From: Streptomyces sp. CB02980
Lineage (GTDB): Bacteria; Actinomycetota; Actinomycetes; Streptomycetales; Streptomycetaceae
Reading direction: 5' to 3'
DNA length: 64,000 nt
Assembly (NCBI RefSeq): GCF_014451325.2
Contig: NZ_JACSCH020000019.1
Span: 54,013 to 118,012, forward strand
Position 1 is the first letter of the stretch. The number at the start of each line of letters is the position of its first letter. Below, one piece after another: positions 53,102 to 61,462 of the stretch. The position numbers and the translations under genes are program-made. The notes beneath the pieces were generated by a model that saw only the letters and a list, made by a program, of their open reading frames with translations, made no database searches and was not told where the DNA came from.

Positions 53102-54054
53102 CGTCCTTCGGCTACTTCCTGTCCTGCGAGGAGTTCACCCCGGACCAGCTGTTGCGCCAGGCACGCCTGGCGGCGGACGCGGGATTCACCCGCCTCGCCA
53201 TCTCCGACCACTTCCACCCATGGACCAACGCCCAGGGCAGCAGCCCCTTCGTGTGGTCGATGATCGGTGCCCTGTCCCAGACGGTGCAGCTGCCCGTCAC
53301 CACGCTCGTGACCTGCCCCACCGTGCGGCTGCACCCGGCGGTGACCGCCCAGGCGGCGGCGACCTCCAGTGTCCTGCTGGGCGGTCGGTTCACTCTGGGC
53401 GTGGGCACCGGTGAGGCTCTCAACGAGCACGTGCTCGGTGACCGATGGCCCGCGTTCGACGAGCGGGCGGACATGCTGGAAGAGGCGGTGAACGTGATGC
53501 GGGAGCTGTTCACCGGCCGCGACATCAGCCATCGGGGCCGGTACTACACCGTCGACAACGCCCGCCTCTACACCGTTCCGGAGGCCCCGCCCGCGATTCT
53601 GGTCTCGGGCTTCGGCCCCAAGGCCGCCGCACTCGCGGGGCGTATCGGGGACGGCTTCGTCACCATGGGCCCCGACGAGGGCGCCCTCGCGTCGTTCCGC
53701 GAGGCCGGTGGGGCCGGCAAGCCCGTCGTCGGAGGCCTGAAGGTCTGCTGGGACCAGGACCGGGACGTGGCCGTCGACACGGCGCTCCGTATGTGGCCGA
53801 CCGAGCGGCTGCCCGGCGAACTGAACCAGATCCTCCCCACACCCGCCCACTTCGAGCAGGCCACTGAGCTCGTCACCCGCCGGCAGGTGGCCGACTCCGT
53901 ACCGTGCGGCTCGGACGTCGAGGAGCACGTCGATGCCGTGCGTGCGTACGTGGACGCCGGATTCGGCGAGGTGTACGTAGGCCAGATTGGGCAAGGGCAG
54001 GAGGACTTCTTCACGGCCTACCGCGAGAAGGTGCTGCCCGCGCTGCACGGCTGA
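53098..54054 (+). CDS. F420-dependent LLM-class oxidoreductase (TIGR03557-like)
   Basis: 318 aa from ATG 53098. It matches the luciferase-like TIM-barrel flavin/F420 family of the G6PDH-related subtype: MTSFGYFLSCEEFTPDQLLR, AGFTRLAISDHFHPWTNAQG, SSPFVWSMIGALSQT and GGRFTLGVGTGEALNEHVLG. These proteins use cofactor F420 to reduce or oxidise substrates in the cytoplasm; the true substrate is unknown. The small gene just upstream is coupled by a 4-nt overlap. Confidence 0.93.
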   Translation: MTSFGYFLSCEEFTPDQLLRQARLAADAGFTRLAISDHFHPWTNAQGSSPFVWSMIGALSQTVQLPVTTLVTCPTVRLHPAVTAQAAATSSVLLGGRFTLGVGTGEALNEHVLGDRWPAFDERADMLEEAVNVMRELFTGRDISHRGRYYTVDNARLYTVPEAPPAILVSGFGPKAAALAGRIGDGFVTMGPDEGALASFREAGGAGKPVVGGLKVCWDQDRDVAVDTALRMWPTERLPGELNQILPTPAHFEQATELVTRRQVADSVPCGSDVEEHVDAVRAYVDAGFGEVYVGQIGQGQEDFFTAYREKVLPALHG

Positions 54055-54206
54055 GCGCTGCTCCGCCGCGGCCACGAGGCCCGGCGACGTTTCGGGTACC
54101 TCGGCGGCGGCAAGTCGCGGGGCATGGAGCGTTACGGCTGGACGCTGTCGACACGGTCGACCGCGCGTCTGTTCGCCCGTTCCGCCACCCCCGGGAGATG
54201 AGTGTC

Positions 54207-54431
54207 ATGACCAGCCCCAGCAACCCCGACCCCGACCCCCACGAGATCACCGAGGGCACCACCCGACCGGGCGCGACACCGCCGGCCGAGTCGGGTACGA
54301 GCACGGGCACGGGCCCGTACCGCCCACCGCGGCGGGGCTGGGCGACAGGCCCGCTGGTGGCCATCTGGTCGCTGGTCGTCCTGTGCGCCCTGTTCTTCCT
54401 CGTGTACGCGATCGTCCTCGCCACCGACTGA
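54207..54431 (+). CDS. Small membrane protein, DUF6480-like
   Basis: 74 aa from ATG 54207, 9 nt after GGGAG; an ATG at 54198 is too close to the site. It has a Pro/Asp-rich N-terminus (SPSNPDPDPHEITEG), a linker with TGPYRPPRRGWATGPLVAIW, and one transmembrane helix near the C-terminus. This is the layout of the Streptomyces DUF6480 family. Function unknown. Confidence 0.75.
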   Translation: MTSPSNPDPDPHEITEGTTRPGATPPAESGTSTGTGPYRPPRRGWATGPLVAIWSLVVLCALFFLVYAIVLATD

Positions 54432-54471
54432 CCGGCCACTCGCCCGCCCACTACACCGAAAGGAATGAGCC

Positions 54472-55017
54472 ATGGCCCGCAATGAGTCCCACCCGACCAC
54501 CGGCAGTGACCAGCCGGGCCCGAACGAGGCCCGCGGTGACGACGTGTATCAGCCCACCCCCTCCGACGACGCCGGCCCCTCCGGTGATCTCGACCCCGAC
54601 AACGCGCTCATGACGGATCCGATCGACGACATGGCGGTTCCCGGCTACTCCCCGCCCGAGCGCCCTCGGGGCGTCACCCGGCACGGCACCACCCAACGGG
54701 AACAGCAGGAGGGCCAATCACTCGACGAACGGCTCGCACAGGAGATGCCCGACTCTCCGGACGAGCCGCCGGAGGACGACGGCATCGGAGACCTCTCGGG
54801 AGGCGATGGAGAACCCGTCGACGAACAAGCGGGCGCCACCCGCGCCGGACGGCTCGCGCCGGTCGACACACCGCCCGGCCGCGATGATCACGCCGTCGCC
54901 CGGGACGTGGGTCTGGACGACGGAACCGCGCCCGCCGAGGAGGCCGCGATGCACGTCGACACGGCCGTGGACGAGGGCAGCGAGCGGCCGGCGCCGCCCG
55001 AGGACGGGCCTTGGTAA
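54472..55017 (+). CDS. DUF5709 domain protein
   Basis: 181 aa from ATG 54472 (AAAGGAA upstream), 40 bp after the DUF6480-like gene. The DUF5709 blocks are MAVPGYSPPERPRGVTRHGT, EGQSLDERLAQEMPD and the C-terminal ARDVGLDDGTAPAEEAAMHV. The protein is acidic, soluble and probably largely disordered. The family is restricted to actinobacteria and uncharacterised, often near stress genes as here. Confidence 0.88.
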   Translation: MARNESHPTTGSDQPGPNEARGDDVYQPTPSDDAGPSGDLDPDNALMTDPIDDMAVPGYSPPERPRGVTRHGTTQREQQEGQSLDERLAQEMPDSPDEPPEDDGIGDLSGGDGEPVDEQAGATRAGRLAPVDTPPGRDDHAVARDVGLDDGTAPAEEAAMHVDTAVDEGSERPAPPEDGPW

Positions 55018-55456
55018 CGGCACCGGCCGCCGCCACAACGACACCCGCACAGGCCTCACTCGGCCGCGTGCGGCCCCGAGACGCCCGGGCTCGATTCAGT
55101 CCTGTGGTCCGGTTCTCCTGTTCCCCGGGTGCGCCTGCCGAGCGGTCGCCACGGACCGAGGGCGTGACAGCTCCGGGCTCTCGGCCGCGTCTCACTCCGG
55201 GCGCTCTGCCGCCGGGATCGGCATCGCGCGGGCACGGCCGGATCCGGATCGCGTGGGACACGGCGAACGGGGTAGTCGCATCACAACCGTGACACCACAC
55301 CGTCGATGAAGGGGCACGCCCCGTCGAGGCCTCGGCCGCCGTGGCAGGGCGGCGAAACGCCGCCGCCGCACGTCGGCCCCGCGCGGGCCCACGCTCGGGG
55401 CCGTGCGGTCCTGGCACGTTCGGGGCCGCGCACCCGCCGATGCGAGGAGGATCGCC
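55018..55456. other. Intergenic region without a supported gene
   Basis: 439 bp between the DUF5709 gene and the SRPBCC gene. No frame with a convincing start or family match was found on either strand. A short perfect hairpin (7-bp GC stem at 55348-55354 and 55358-55364, AAA loop) is the only structure noticed. A promoter for the downstream pair probably lies here but is not recognisable. Confidence 0.5.
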
Positions 55457-55909
55457 GTGGCCGTCCGTCATCAGCTCATCCGACGCACCCCCGGTGCCGT
55501 ATGGGCCGTACTCGCCGATCCGACCCTTTACGGAGAGTGGGTGGCGGGTCCGTCCCGGTCCACCCCGCTCGACGACTCCTGGCCCTCACCGGGCTCCCGG
55601 CTGCGCTACACGATCCGGCTGGGCCCCTGGGCCACGGAGGGCGTCACGACCGTCCGTTACGAGGAGACCGGGAGGGAACTGGAGCTGGAGGCCTCGTTCA
55701 AGTCCCTCGGCACGGCGAGGATCTTCCTCCAGCTCAGGCCGTGGGGTGAGGAAACCCTCGTCGTCTGTGACGAGCACCCGTTGCGCGGCCTGGGAGGGGC
55801 CTTGCACAACCCGGTCAGCGAAGCGGCCCTGCAGCTCAGGCACCGGGGCATGCTGGCCCGCCTGGCCACCCTGGTGGAGCAGGAGTCCGAGGAGATGCGA
55901 CGTGCCTGA
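55457..55909 (+). CDS. SRPBCC family protein (polyketide cyclase-like)
   Basis: 150 aa from GTG 55457, 6 nt after GAGGAGG. The START-like ligand-binding fold is visible from RRTPGAVWAVLADPTLYGEW and PGSRLRYTIRLGPWATEGVT to a C-terminal amphipathic helix (LRHRGMLARLATLVEQESEE). The stop overlaps the start of the oxidoreductase by 8 nt, so the pair is translationally coupled and probably acts on the same hydrophobic substrate. Confidence 0.88.
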   Translation: MAVRHQLIRRTPGAVWAVLADPTLYGEWVAGPSRSTPLDDSWPSPGSRLRYTIRLGPWATEGVTTVRYEETGRELELEASFKSLGTARIFLQLRPWGEETLVVCDEHPLRGLGGALHNPVSEAALQLRHRGMLARLATLVEQESEEMRRA

Positions 55910-57491
55910 CGCGGTGGTGATCGGCGCCGGACCCAACGGGCTGGTGGCCGCGAACCTGCTCGTCGACGCAGGATGGAGCGTGGAGGTCCTCGAGGCCCAG
56001 GAAGAACCGGGCGGGGCCGTACGCAGCGACCGCGGGGTGCATCCGGACTACGTCTCGGACCTCTTCAGCGCCTTCTACCCGCTCGCCGCCGCCTCCCCCG
56101 TACTGGCACGGCTCGACCTCGCCGCCGAGGGCCTGCGCTGGAGCCACGCCCCCCGCGTGCTGGCACACCCCCTGGCGGACGGGAGATGCGCCGTGCTCGA
56201 ACGCCGCGTGGAGGACACCTGTGCCGGGCTCGAACGGTTCGCGGGCACCGACGGCGCCTCGTGGGAGTCCCTGTACCGGACGTGGAGGCGCCTGGAGCCG
56301 GACCTCGTACAAGCCCTGTTCACGCCCTTCCCGCCGATCCGCGCGGGGCTCCGGCTGGCAGCGAAGCTCCGCGGCCCAGGAGGGCTGCGGCTGGCTCGGA
56401 GTCTGGCCCTGCCCGTACGACGGCTGGGCGAGGAGGAGTTCGTGGGAGAGGGCGGCCGGCTACTGCTGGCCGGCAACGCCCTCCACGCCGACCTGGCTCC
56501 CGAGGCTGCGGGCAGCGGCGGGTTCGGCTGGCTCATGTCGATGCTCGGCCAGAGCCGCGGGTTCCCGGTGCCCGTCGGTGGGGCCGGAGCCCTCACGGCA
56601 GCACTCGTGAGCCGTCTCCGGCGCCGCGGCGGAGTCCTGCGGTGCGGGGAGCGGGTCACGTCCGTCGTCGTCCGCGGCAACACGGCGGTGGGCGTAGGGA
56701 CCGTGGGCGGGGAGACGGTCGGCGCGCGGCGAGCCGTACTGGCCGACACGTCGGCGCCGGCCCTCTACCGGGGCCTCGTCGGCGAGGAGCACGTTCCGTC
56801 GCGCCTCCTCCGGGACCTGGAGCGCTTCCAGTGGGACTTCGCGACCTTCAAGGTCGACTGGGCGCTGACGGGACCCGTGCCGTGGACGGCTCCGGGAGCG
56901 ATCGGCGCCGGGACGGTCCACCTCGCCGACGGCATGGACGGCCTGACCCGGTTCGCCGCGCAGATCGCCATGGGACGGGTACCCGACGAGCCGTTCGTCC
57001 TCTTCGGCCAGATGACCACCGCGGATCACAGCCGCTCTCCCGCCGGAACGGAATCGGCGTGGGCCTACACCCACCTTCCGCAACACGTCACCGCCGACGC
57101 GGGCCCCGACGACATCACCGGCAGGTGGGACCCCCGCGAACAGGAAGCGATGGCCGCCCGCATCGAAACCCAAGTGGAACGCCTCGCACCCGGGTTCCGT
57201 GGCCTGATCGGCGCGCGCCGCATCCTGGCTCCGCCGACCCTCCAGGCCATGGACGAGAACCTGCACGGCGGCGCCGTCAACAACGGCACAACGGCCCTGC
57301 ACCAGCAGGCGGTCTTCCGCCCCACACCCGGTACCGGCCGCCCCGAGACACCGGTGAGGAACCTCTACCTCGCCTCCGCGGCCGCTCACCCCGGCGGCGG
57401 GGTCCACGGCGCACCGGGGGCGAACGCGGCCCGAGCCGCCCTGGGCCCGCGCGCGCTGCGCGCCCCGCTCCACCGCGCGCAGCGTATGTGA
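55902..57491 (+). CDS. FAD-dependent oxidoreductase, phytoene desaturase-like
   Basis: 529 aa from GTG 55902, which overlaps the SRPBCC stop by 8 nt. The N-terminus is a dinucleotide-binding fold (VVIGAGPNGLVAANLLVDAG, ending EAQEEPGGAVRS). The C-terminus has the second FAD segment (NLYLASAAAHPGGGVHGAPG, then ANAARAAL). Length and motifs fit the CrtI/amine-oxidase-like NAD(P)/FAD family. No carotenoid genes are near, so it more likely acts on an unknown lipid or small molecule bound by the partner SRPBCC protein. Confidence 0.9.
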   Translation: MPDAVVIGAGPNGLVAANLLVDAGWSVEVLEAQEEPGGAVRSDRGVHPDYVSDLFSAFYPLAAASPVLARLDLAAEGLRWSHAPRVLAHPLADGRCAVLERRVEDTCAGLERFAGTDGASWESLYRTWRRLEPDLVQALFTPFPPIRAGLRLAAKLRGPGGLRLARSLALPVRRLGEEEFVGEGGRLLLAGNALHADLAPEAAGSGGFGWLMSMLGQSRGFPVPVGGAGALTAALVSRLRRRGGVLRCGERVTSVVVRGNTAVGVGTVGGETVGARRAVLADTSAPALYRGLVGEEHVPSRLLRDLERFQWDFATFKVDWALTGPVPWTAPGAIGAGTVHLADGMDGLTRFAAQIAMGRVPDEPFVLFGQMTTADHSRSPAGTESAWAYTHLPQHVTADAGPDDITGRWDPREQEAMAARIETQVERLAPGFRGLIGARRILAPPTLQAMDENLHGGAVNNGTTALHQQAVFRPTPGTGRPETPVRNLYLASAAAHPGGGVHGAPGANAARAALGPRALRAPLHRAQRM

Positions 57492-57898
57492 GCGCCCCCG
57501 TACGGCCAGAAACGCGTCCACGCACGCGTGGCATCGGTCCGTGAAGGCGCTTCCCGGGAGATGCCGGGTACACGCGCACCATGCCCACGTCCAGAACTTC
57601 CGCACCAGGGAGCGCCGGCACGCTCGCGCTCCTGGCCCCCGGCTACGCATGGCTGCCCAACCGGATGCGGGCGTCTGATGTGAACGCCTCCCCTGACGAG
57701 GGGGCGGGTACCGCACCGCCGAATGCCCCCGCACCTCACCTGTTCGGGCATCCCCACCTGCCGTACGGCGAACCCGATGCCAGGGTCGAGTGATTGACGC
57801 CCGTCCCTGTGGGCAGCGGCAGAGCGGGACACGACCGCGTATTCATCCGCGTACGCGTCGCGCGTCATCCGTCCGGCGGAAAACGAAAGGGAATCGTC
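57492..57898. other. Intergenic region without a supported gene
   Basis: 407 bp between the oxidoreductase and the Rho-N-like gene. A small inverted repeat (CCACGC, 2 nt, GCGTGG) near 57519 and a possible 70-codon frame at 57581-57793 without a ribosome binding site are the only items noticed. The promoter for the Rho-N-like gene should lie at its right end. Confidence 0.45.
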
Positions 57899-58222
57899 AT
57901 GCCTCGTGGATCGAGTCCGAAGCGGGAGCGGCAGTACGAGCACATCAAGGAGAGCGCGGAGGACCGTGGGGAGAGCACCAAGCGTGCCAAGGAGATCGCC
58001 GCGCGGACGGTGAACAAGGAGCGGGCGCGTTCCGGAGAGTCGAAGACCGCGAGCAAGTCGTCGACGCAGGACATGTCGTCGTCGAGACGAGGCGGGCAGC
58101 GGTCCTCCAGCGGTTCGGAAGGCCCCACGTACGACCAGCTGTACGAGGAGGCCAAGCGCCGCAACATCCACGGACGCTCGTCGATGAACAAGTCCGAGCT
58201 CAAGAAGTCGCTGGGTCACTGA
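57899..58222 (+). CDS. Small Rho-N/SAP-like protein (annotated elsewhere as plasmid stabilization type)
   Basis: 107 aa from ATG 57899 behind GAAAGGGAA. The N-terminal half is charged (KRERQYEHIKESAEDRGEST then KRAKEIAARTVNKERARSGE). The C-terminus is a short helix-extended-helix (YDQLYEEAKRRNIHGRSSMN then KSELKKSLGH) like the Rho N-terminal or SAP motif, suggesting nucleic-acid binding. No partner toxin is present. It is a widespread small protein in actinobacteria and proteobacteria with no defined role. Confidence 0.8.
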   Translation: MPRGSSPKRERQYEHIKESAEDRGESTKRAKEIAARTVNKERARSGESKTASKSSTQDMSSSRRGGQRSSSGSEGPTYDQLYEEAKRRNIHGRSSMNKSELKKSLGH

Positions 58223-58314
58223 ACCCTCGCCCCGGCGCGCGTGTCCAGGGCCGCGGATCCGGGTGGGCTGAGCCTCGACCGGCAGAGGTGGGGGCGGTCC
58301 GGTTCCGGCCTCGG

Positions 58315-58941
58315 TCAGGACGAGGCCGGGTAGGGGGCGGACTTGAGGCGGCGGGCGAGGTGGGCGGTGTTGGCGGCCAGGGTCGCCGTCGCGTCCGCGG
58401 TGGCCTCCGGGGTCTCGTCGAGGTCCTGGTAGTCCGTCTTGTGCATGGCCTCGCCGACCCAGTAGGTGACCGCGTTCGGGGCGAGGGAGAAGCCGACGTC
58501 GTTGAGGCCCTGGAACAGGTCGGCGCTCACCTTGTGGGCCCCGTCCTCGTTGCCGACGACGCAGACGGCGGCGGCCTTGCCGTAGGTGAGCATCCGGCCT
58601 TCCTCGTCGGTCTCGGACATCTCGGCGTTCAGACGTTCCATCACCCGCTGGGCGGTGCTCGCGGGGTGACCGAGCCAGATCGGCGTCGACAGGACCAGGA
58701 TGTCGCAGGCGAGGATCGTGTCCCGGATCTCGGGCCAGGCGTCCCCGTCACCCATGTCGGTCGCCACGCCGGTACGCACGTCGTGGTCGGCGACACGGAT
58801 CACCTTGCCGCTCACCCCGTGCTCGCGCAGAGCCTCCATGGTCTGCTCGGCCAGCAACTGCGAGCTGGAGCGGGCCGGGGAGGGGGACAGCGTGCAGACG
58901 AGGGCGACGGCACGCAGAGGGGTGGTTTCAGTGGCGTTCAT
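58315..58941 (-). CDS. NAD(P)H-dependent FMN reductase / flavodoxin-fold oxidoreductase
   Basis: 208 aa from ATG 58941; the ribosome binding site is weak. The flavodoxin-like fold is indicated by ALVCTLSPSPARSSSQLLAE, ILACDILVLSTPIWLGHPAS and GKAAAVCVVGNEDGAHKVSA. These are FMN-binding loops of the NADPH-dependent FMN reductase family. It probably reduces quinones or other electrophiles in the cytoplasm. It converges with the Rho-N-like gene. Confidence 0.9.
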   Translation of the reverse strand: MNATETTPLRAVALVCTLSPSPARSSSQLLAEQTMEALREHGVSGKVIRVADHDVRTGVATDMGDGDAWPEIRDTILACDILVLSTPIWLGHPASTAQRVMERLNAEMSETDEEGRMLTYGKAAAVCVVGNEDGAHKVSADLFQGLNDVGFSLAPNAVTYWVGEAMHKTDYQDLDETPEATADATATLAANTAHLARRLKSAPYPASS

Positions 58942-59096
58942 GCAGCGTCCACTACCCCCGCGCCGCATTCCTATCTCTCCCCGTGATGTTCCCTGGCCCG
59001 GATGGCCAGGCGGACGTGGGCTGTCCGACGACTTCATGCATGCGGACGTGTGCGCGGCGGAAGCGGGGGCACGCGGACCATCGGAGGTTGATATCC

Positions 59097-59258
59097 ATGG
59101 TTCCCCTGCTTCTCGTTCTACTCCTGGTCCTGCTCCTCTTCGGCGCGGGGTTCGCGCTGAAGGTTCTCTGGTGGGTCGCCATCGCCGTCCTGGTCCTGTG
59201 GCTGATCGGCTTCGTGGCCCGGCCCAGGGGCGGTGGCAGCCGCTGGTACCGCTGGTAG
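59097..59258 (+). CDS. Tiny hydrophobic membrane protein
   Basis: 53 aa from ATG 59097 behind GGAGG; the longer frame lacks a site. Two adjacent transmembrane helices (LLLVLLLVLLLFGAGFAL and WWVAIAVLVLWLIGFVA) end in a basic GGGSRWYRW tail. Similar small hydrophobic proteins are common in Streptomyces stress regions, with no known function. A very strong hairpin follows 42 bp downstream. Confidence 0.75.
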   Translation: MVPLLLVLLLVLLLFGAGFALKVLWWVAIAVLVLWLIGFVARPRGGGSRWYRW

Positions 59259-59300
59259 CGCCGGGCATCCGTCGGCATTCCTCGGCGGTTCGCTCTCACG

Positions 59301-59342
59301 CGACGCCCGTGGCCGCCCCCTTGAGGGCGGCCACGGGCGTCG
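59301..59342 (+). terminator. 18-bp perfect terminator hairpin
   Basis: A perfect 18-bp stem (59301-59318 and 59325-59342) closes a 6-nt loop, 42 nt after the tiny membrane protein stop. It is the strongest hairpin noticed in the window. No T-run follows, as is common for Streptomyces terminators. The rest of the gap (59343-59518) holds no gene. Confidence 0.85.
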
Positions 59343-59518
59343 TCGCGTGGAGAGAGCGCAGCCCGGACCCGCTCCCGGCGGACCCGGCTTCGTCTCGCCG
59401 GAGCGCCTCGAACAGGTGAGATGTGTGGCCATACGGCGGTGCGCCTCTTGTCCCGGCCCCGTACAGGGGCGTACCTGGAGGGCGGCATCCAGGTGTCGCG
59501 CACCGGCGAAGGAGGAGA

Positions 59519-59923
59519 ATGACCGTTCCACGGCTGTTCGGAGCGCTGACGCTCGCGTTGGTCGCCTGTGCCTGCGGGGCGCCGCAGGCGCGTCAGGACG
59601 GGGCGACAAGGGCCGGCCTGGCCTTCGAGGCGTCCCTCGCCTCCGGCGACTTTCACGAGGCGTGCGCACTGCTCGCCCCCGAAAGCCGTCAGCAGCTCCA
59701 GGAGGACGAGAAGCAGCCGTGTGAGATGGCACTGCCGGCGCGGGGACTGCCCTCGGGCGGAGGCGTACGAGGCGTGGACGTCTACGGCCGCCAGGCGCTG
59801 CTCCACCTGCGCGACGAGACGCTCTTCCTGTCGCAGTTCGACGAGGGATGGCGTGTCACCGCAGCAGGATGCGTGCCCGAAGCGGGCGACGAGCCGTACC
59901 ACTGCGTCCTGAAGGGGGCGTGA
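59519..59923 (+). CDS. Small lipoprotein
   Basis: 134 aa from ATG 59519 behind GGAGGAG. The signal peptide ends in a lipobox (LALVACACG), so it should be anchored to the outer face of the membrane. The mature part includes ATRAGLAFEASLASGDFHEA, CALLAPESRQQLQ and a late GWRVTAAGCVP. The Cys residues at CEMAL and GCVP suggest disulfides. Its stop overlaps the start of the microprotein (GTGA). No family recognised; similar short lipoproteins precede DUF6766 genes in related actinomycetes as far as I recall. Confidence 0.78.
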   Translation: MTVPRLFGALTLALVACACGAPQARQDGATRAGLAFEASLASGDFHEACALLAPESRQQLQEDEKQPCEMALPARGLPSGGGVRGVDVYGRQALLHLRDETLFLSQFDEGWRVTAAGCVPEAGDEPYHCVLKGA

Positions 59924-60009
59924 GGGTGCGAACCGTGTTCGCGGTGTGCGTGCTGACCGTCCTCGGGGGCCTCGGCTACTTCACCGCGATCGGGCTGATG
60001 CACCGGTGA
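59920..60009 (+). CDS. 29-aa single-pass membrane microprotein
   Basis: A GTG-started 29-codon frame overlaps the lipoprotein stop (GTGA, 59920-59923) and its own TGA overlaps the start of the DUF6766 gene (GTGA, 60006-60009). The product is one hydrophobic helix (VFAVCVLTVLGGLGYFTAIG) with a basic N-terminus and an MHR end. It is too short for gene finders. The double overlap is the evidence. Confidence 0.6.
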   Translation: MRVRTVFAVCVLTVLGGLGYFTAIGLMHR

Positions 60010-60698
60010 AGCCCGAGCGTGCCCGCCGTGGCGTCTGGCGGTCGAACGGCCTCACCCTGTGTTTCGGGGCCGCGTTCCTGGTGGTCCTCTGTTTCCAAGC
60101 CGTCGCCGGGCGCGCGGAGTTCAACGAACAGCTCGCCGTCGAAGGACTTCAGCAGGTCGACTTCGGCGACTACCTGATGTCCTCGGACTTCGCCGTCGAC
60201 GTCACCGAGAACTGGCAGTCGGAGTTCCTGCAGTTCTTCCTCTACATCTTCGGGACGGTGTACCTCCTGCAACGAGGCTCCCCGGAGTCCAAACCCCTGC
60301 ACAAGTCGGGCACGGAGAGCGACCGCGAACAGCGCATGGGCGACCACGCGCGAGCGGACTCCCCCCGATGGGCCGGTACGAAGGACTGGAGGCAAGCCCT
60401 CTACTCCCGGTCCCTCGGTCTCGCGATGGCCGCCTTCTTCCTCCTGTCCTGGCTGGCGCAGTCGATCTCGGGCGTCGCCGCCTTCAACGAGCTGCGCCTG
60501 CGGCAGCTCCAGACGCCCATCACCTGGCACTCCTACCTTGCCTCGGCGGACTTCTGGAACCGGTCGCTGCAGAACTGGCAGTCGGAACTCCTGGCGGTGG
60601 CCGCGATGGCCATCCTCTCGGTGTACCTCCGCCAGCGCGGTTCCCCGGAGTCGAAGCCCGTGGGCGCCACGCACGAGGCCACCGGCGTCGAGGGGTGA
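60006..60698 (+). CDS. DUF6766-type membrane protein with internal duplication
   Basis: 230 aa from GTG 60006. Two homologous halves each contain a transmembrane helix, an FNE..L..LQ segment, WQSE[FL]L and a second helix ending YL.QRGSPESKP (about residues 15-103 and 135-222). Four transmembrane helices in all; the linker is charged. The family is uncharacterised. It is translationally coupled to the microprotein and lipoprotein upstream, suggesting one membrane complex. Confidence 0.82.
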   Translation: MKPERARRGVWRSNGLTLCFGAAFLVVLCFQAVAGRAEFNEQLAVEGLQQVDFGDYLMSSDFAVDVTENWQSEFLQFFLYIFGTVYLLQRGSPESKPLHKSGTESDREQRMGDHARADSPRWAGTKDWRQALYSRSLGLAMAAFFLLSWLAQSISGVAAFNELRLRQLQTPITWHSYLASADFWNRSLQNWQSELLAVAAMAILSVYLRQRGSPESKPVGATHEATGVEG

Positions 60699-60820
60699 CG
60701 CGCGGGCCGCACGAAGCCGGCCGGGGTCGATCGCAAGCGACGCCTGTCGAGGGCCGCGCATACGTCCGGATGGTCCGGGAAGCCGCGACGTACCGACCTG
60801 CCGAGCGTGAGGAGAGGACC

Positions 60821-60979
60821 ATGGGGGAGTTGACCTGGCACAGGCAGCGCGACGTGCGGGTGGACTCCGTGCCCGATCCGGTGATCGCCGATCCGACGGA
60901 TGCGATCACGACACATCGCCCGGCCGGACGGGGAACCCACCCCACACGCACGGCAGGGCCCTCTGCGGCCGGCCGATGA
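60821..60979 (+). pseudogene. N-terminal remnant of a zinc alcohol/formaldehyde dehydrogenase
   Basis: The 52-codon frame from ATG 60821 keeps a good GGAGAGG site. It begins MGELTWHRQRDVRVDSVPDP then VIADPTDAI. This is the N-terminus of zinc-dependent dehydrogenases of the glutathione-independent formaldehyde dehydrogenase type (consensus TWHGxxDVRVDxVPDPxIxDPTDAI). Homology stops at about residue 29, just before the expected catalytic Cys segment (NICGSDLHLY type). The rest is unrelated, ending at 60979. The remaining gene is missing, so this is a truncated relic. Confidence 0.75.
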
Positions 60980-60996
60980 ACGGAGAGGTGATCAAG

Positions 60997-61287
60997 ATGC
61001 GCGACCCTCGTCCCCCGAAGCGGTCGGACATACCGATTCCCCATGACCCTGAGGACCAGCAGGCCACAGCCGGTGAGGATCCGCCGGCCGTTCCCGTGCC
61101 GGACGACGGCCTCGACGATTCCGACGGATCTCCTCGCACGGACGGCGTCAGCCGGCGCACCGCCGACGCCGATGGCCGTGACACCCGTCTGCCGGAGACC
61201 GACGAAGCCGGCACAGGCCTCAAGGGCCGTCCCCGGCACGGCACCATCCATCCCGAACACCCCGTCCCCGACGAACCGACCGACTGA
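60997..61287 (+). CDS. Hydrophilic hypothetical protein
   Basis: 96 aa from ATG 60997 with GAGAGG 8 nt upstream; an ATG 21 nt earlier has no site. Rich in Pro, Asp, Thr, Arg and Gly, probably disordered: DPRPPKRSDIPIPHDPEDQQ and a closing GTIHPEHPVPDEPTD. Not recognised. It follows the dehydrogenase relic by 17 bp. Confidence 0.55.
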   Translation: MRDPRPPKRSDIPIPHDPEDQQATAGEDPPAVPVPDDGLDDSDGSPRTDGVSRRTADADGRDTRLPETDEAGTGLKGRPRHGTIHPEHPVPDEPTD

Positions 61288-61360
61288 CCCGTCCCACCGC
61301 CGCTCGGGTCGCGGAACGACCTGGGCACAGGGCGGCCCTGGGCCGGAATCGCCCTCGTCC

Positions 61361-61414
61361 GTACGGGATGGATCCGTACGAGATGACTTTTACGGGATGA
61401 CTTCGTACGGGATG
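61361..61414. repeat. Four iteron-like GTACGGGATG repeats upstream of the antiporter
   Basis: Four copies of a 10-bp motif (GTACGGGATG, GTACGAGATG, TTACGGGATG, GTACGGGATG) start at 61361, 61376, 61390 and 61405, so the spacing is 15, 14 and 15 bp. Copies 2 and 3 are followed by ACTT and ACTTC. The array ends 48 bp before the TTG start. It could be a set of regulator-binding iterons or a slippage-born array. Confidence 0.75.
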
Positions 61415-61462
61415 TCGTACTCCGAGGGCAGGGGCAGGTCCGTGACTGAAAGGGCGTAGAGC

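Noticed and set aside
57581..57793. 70-codon + strand frame in the gap before the Rho-N-like gene
   Set aside because: No ribosome binding site, no hydrophobic or conserved pattern, and Pro/Ala-rich composition like random GC-rich sequence.
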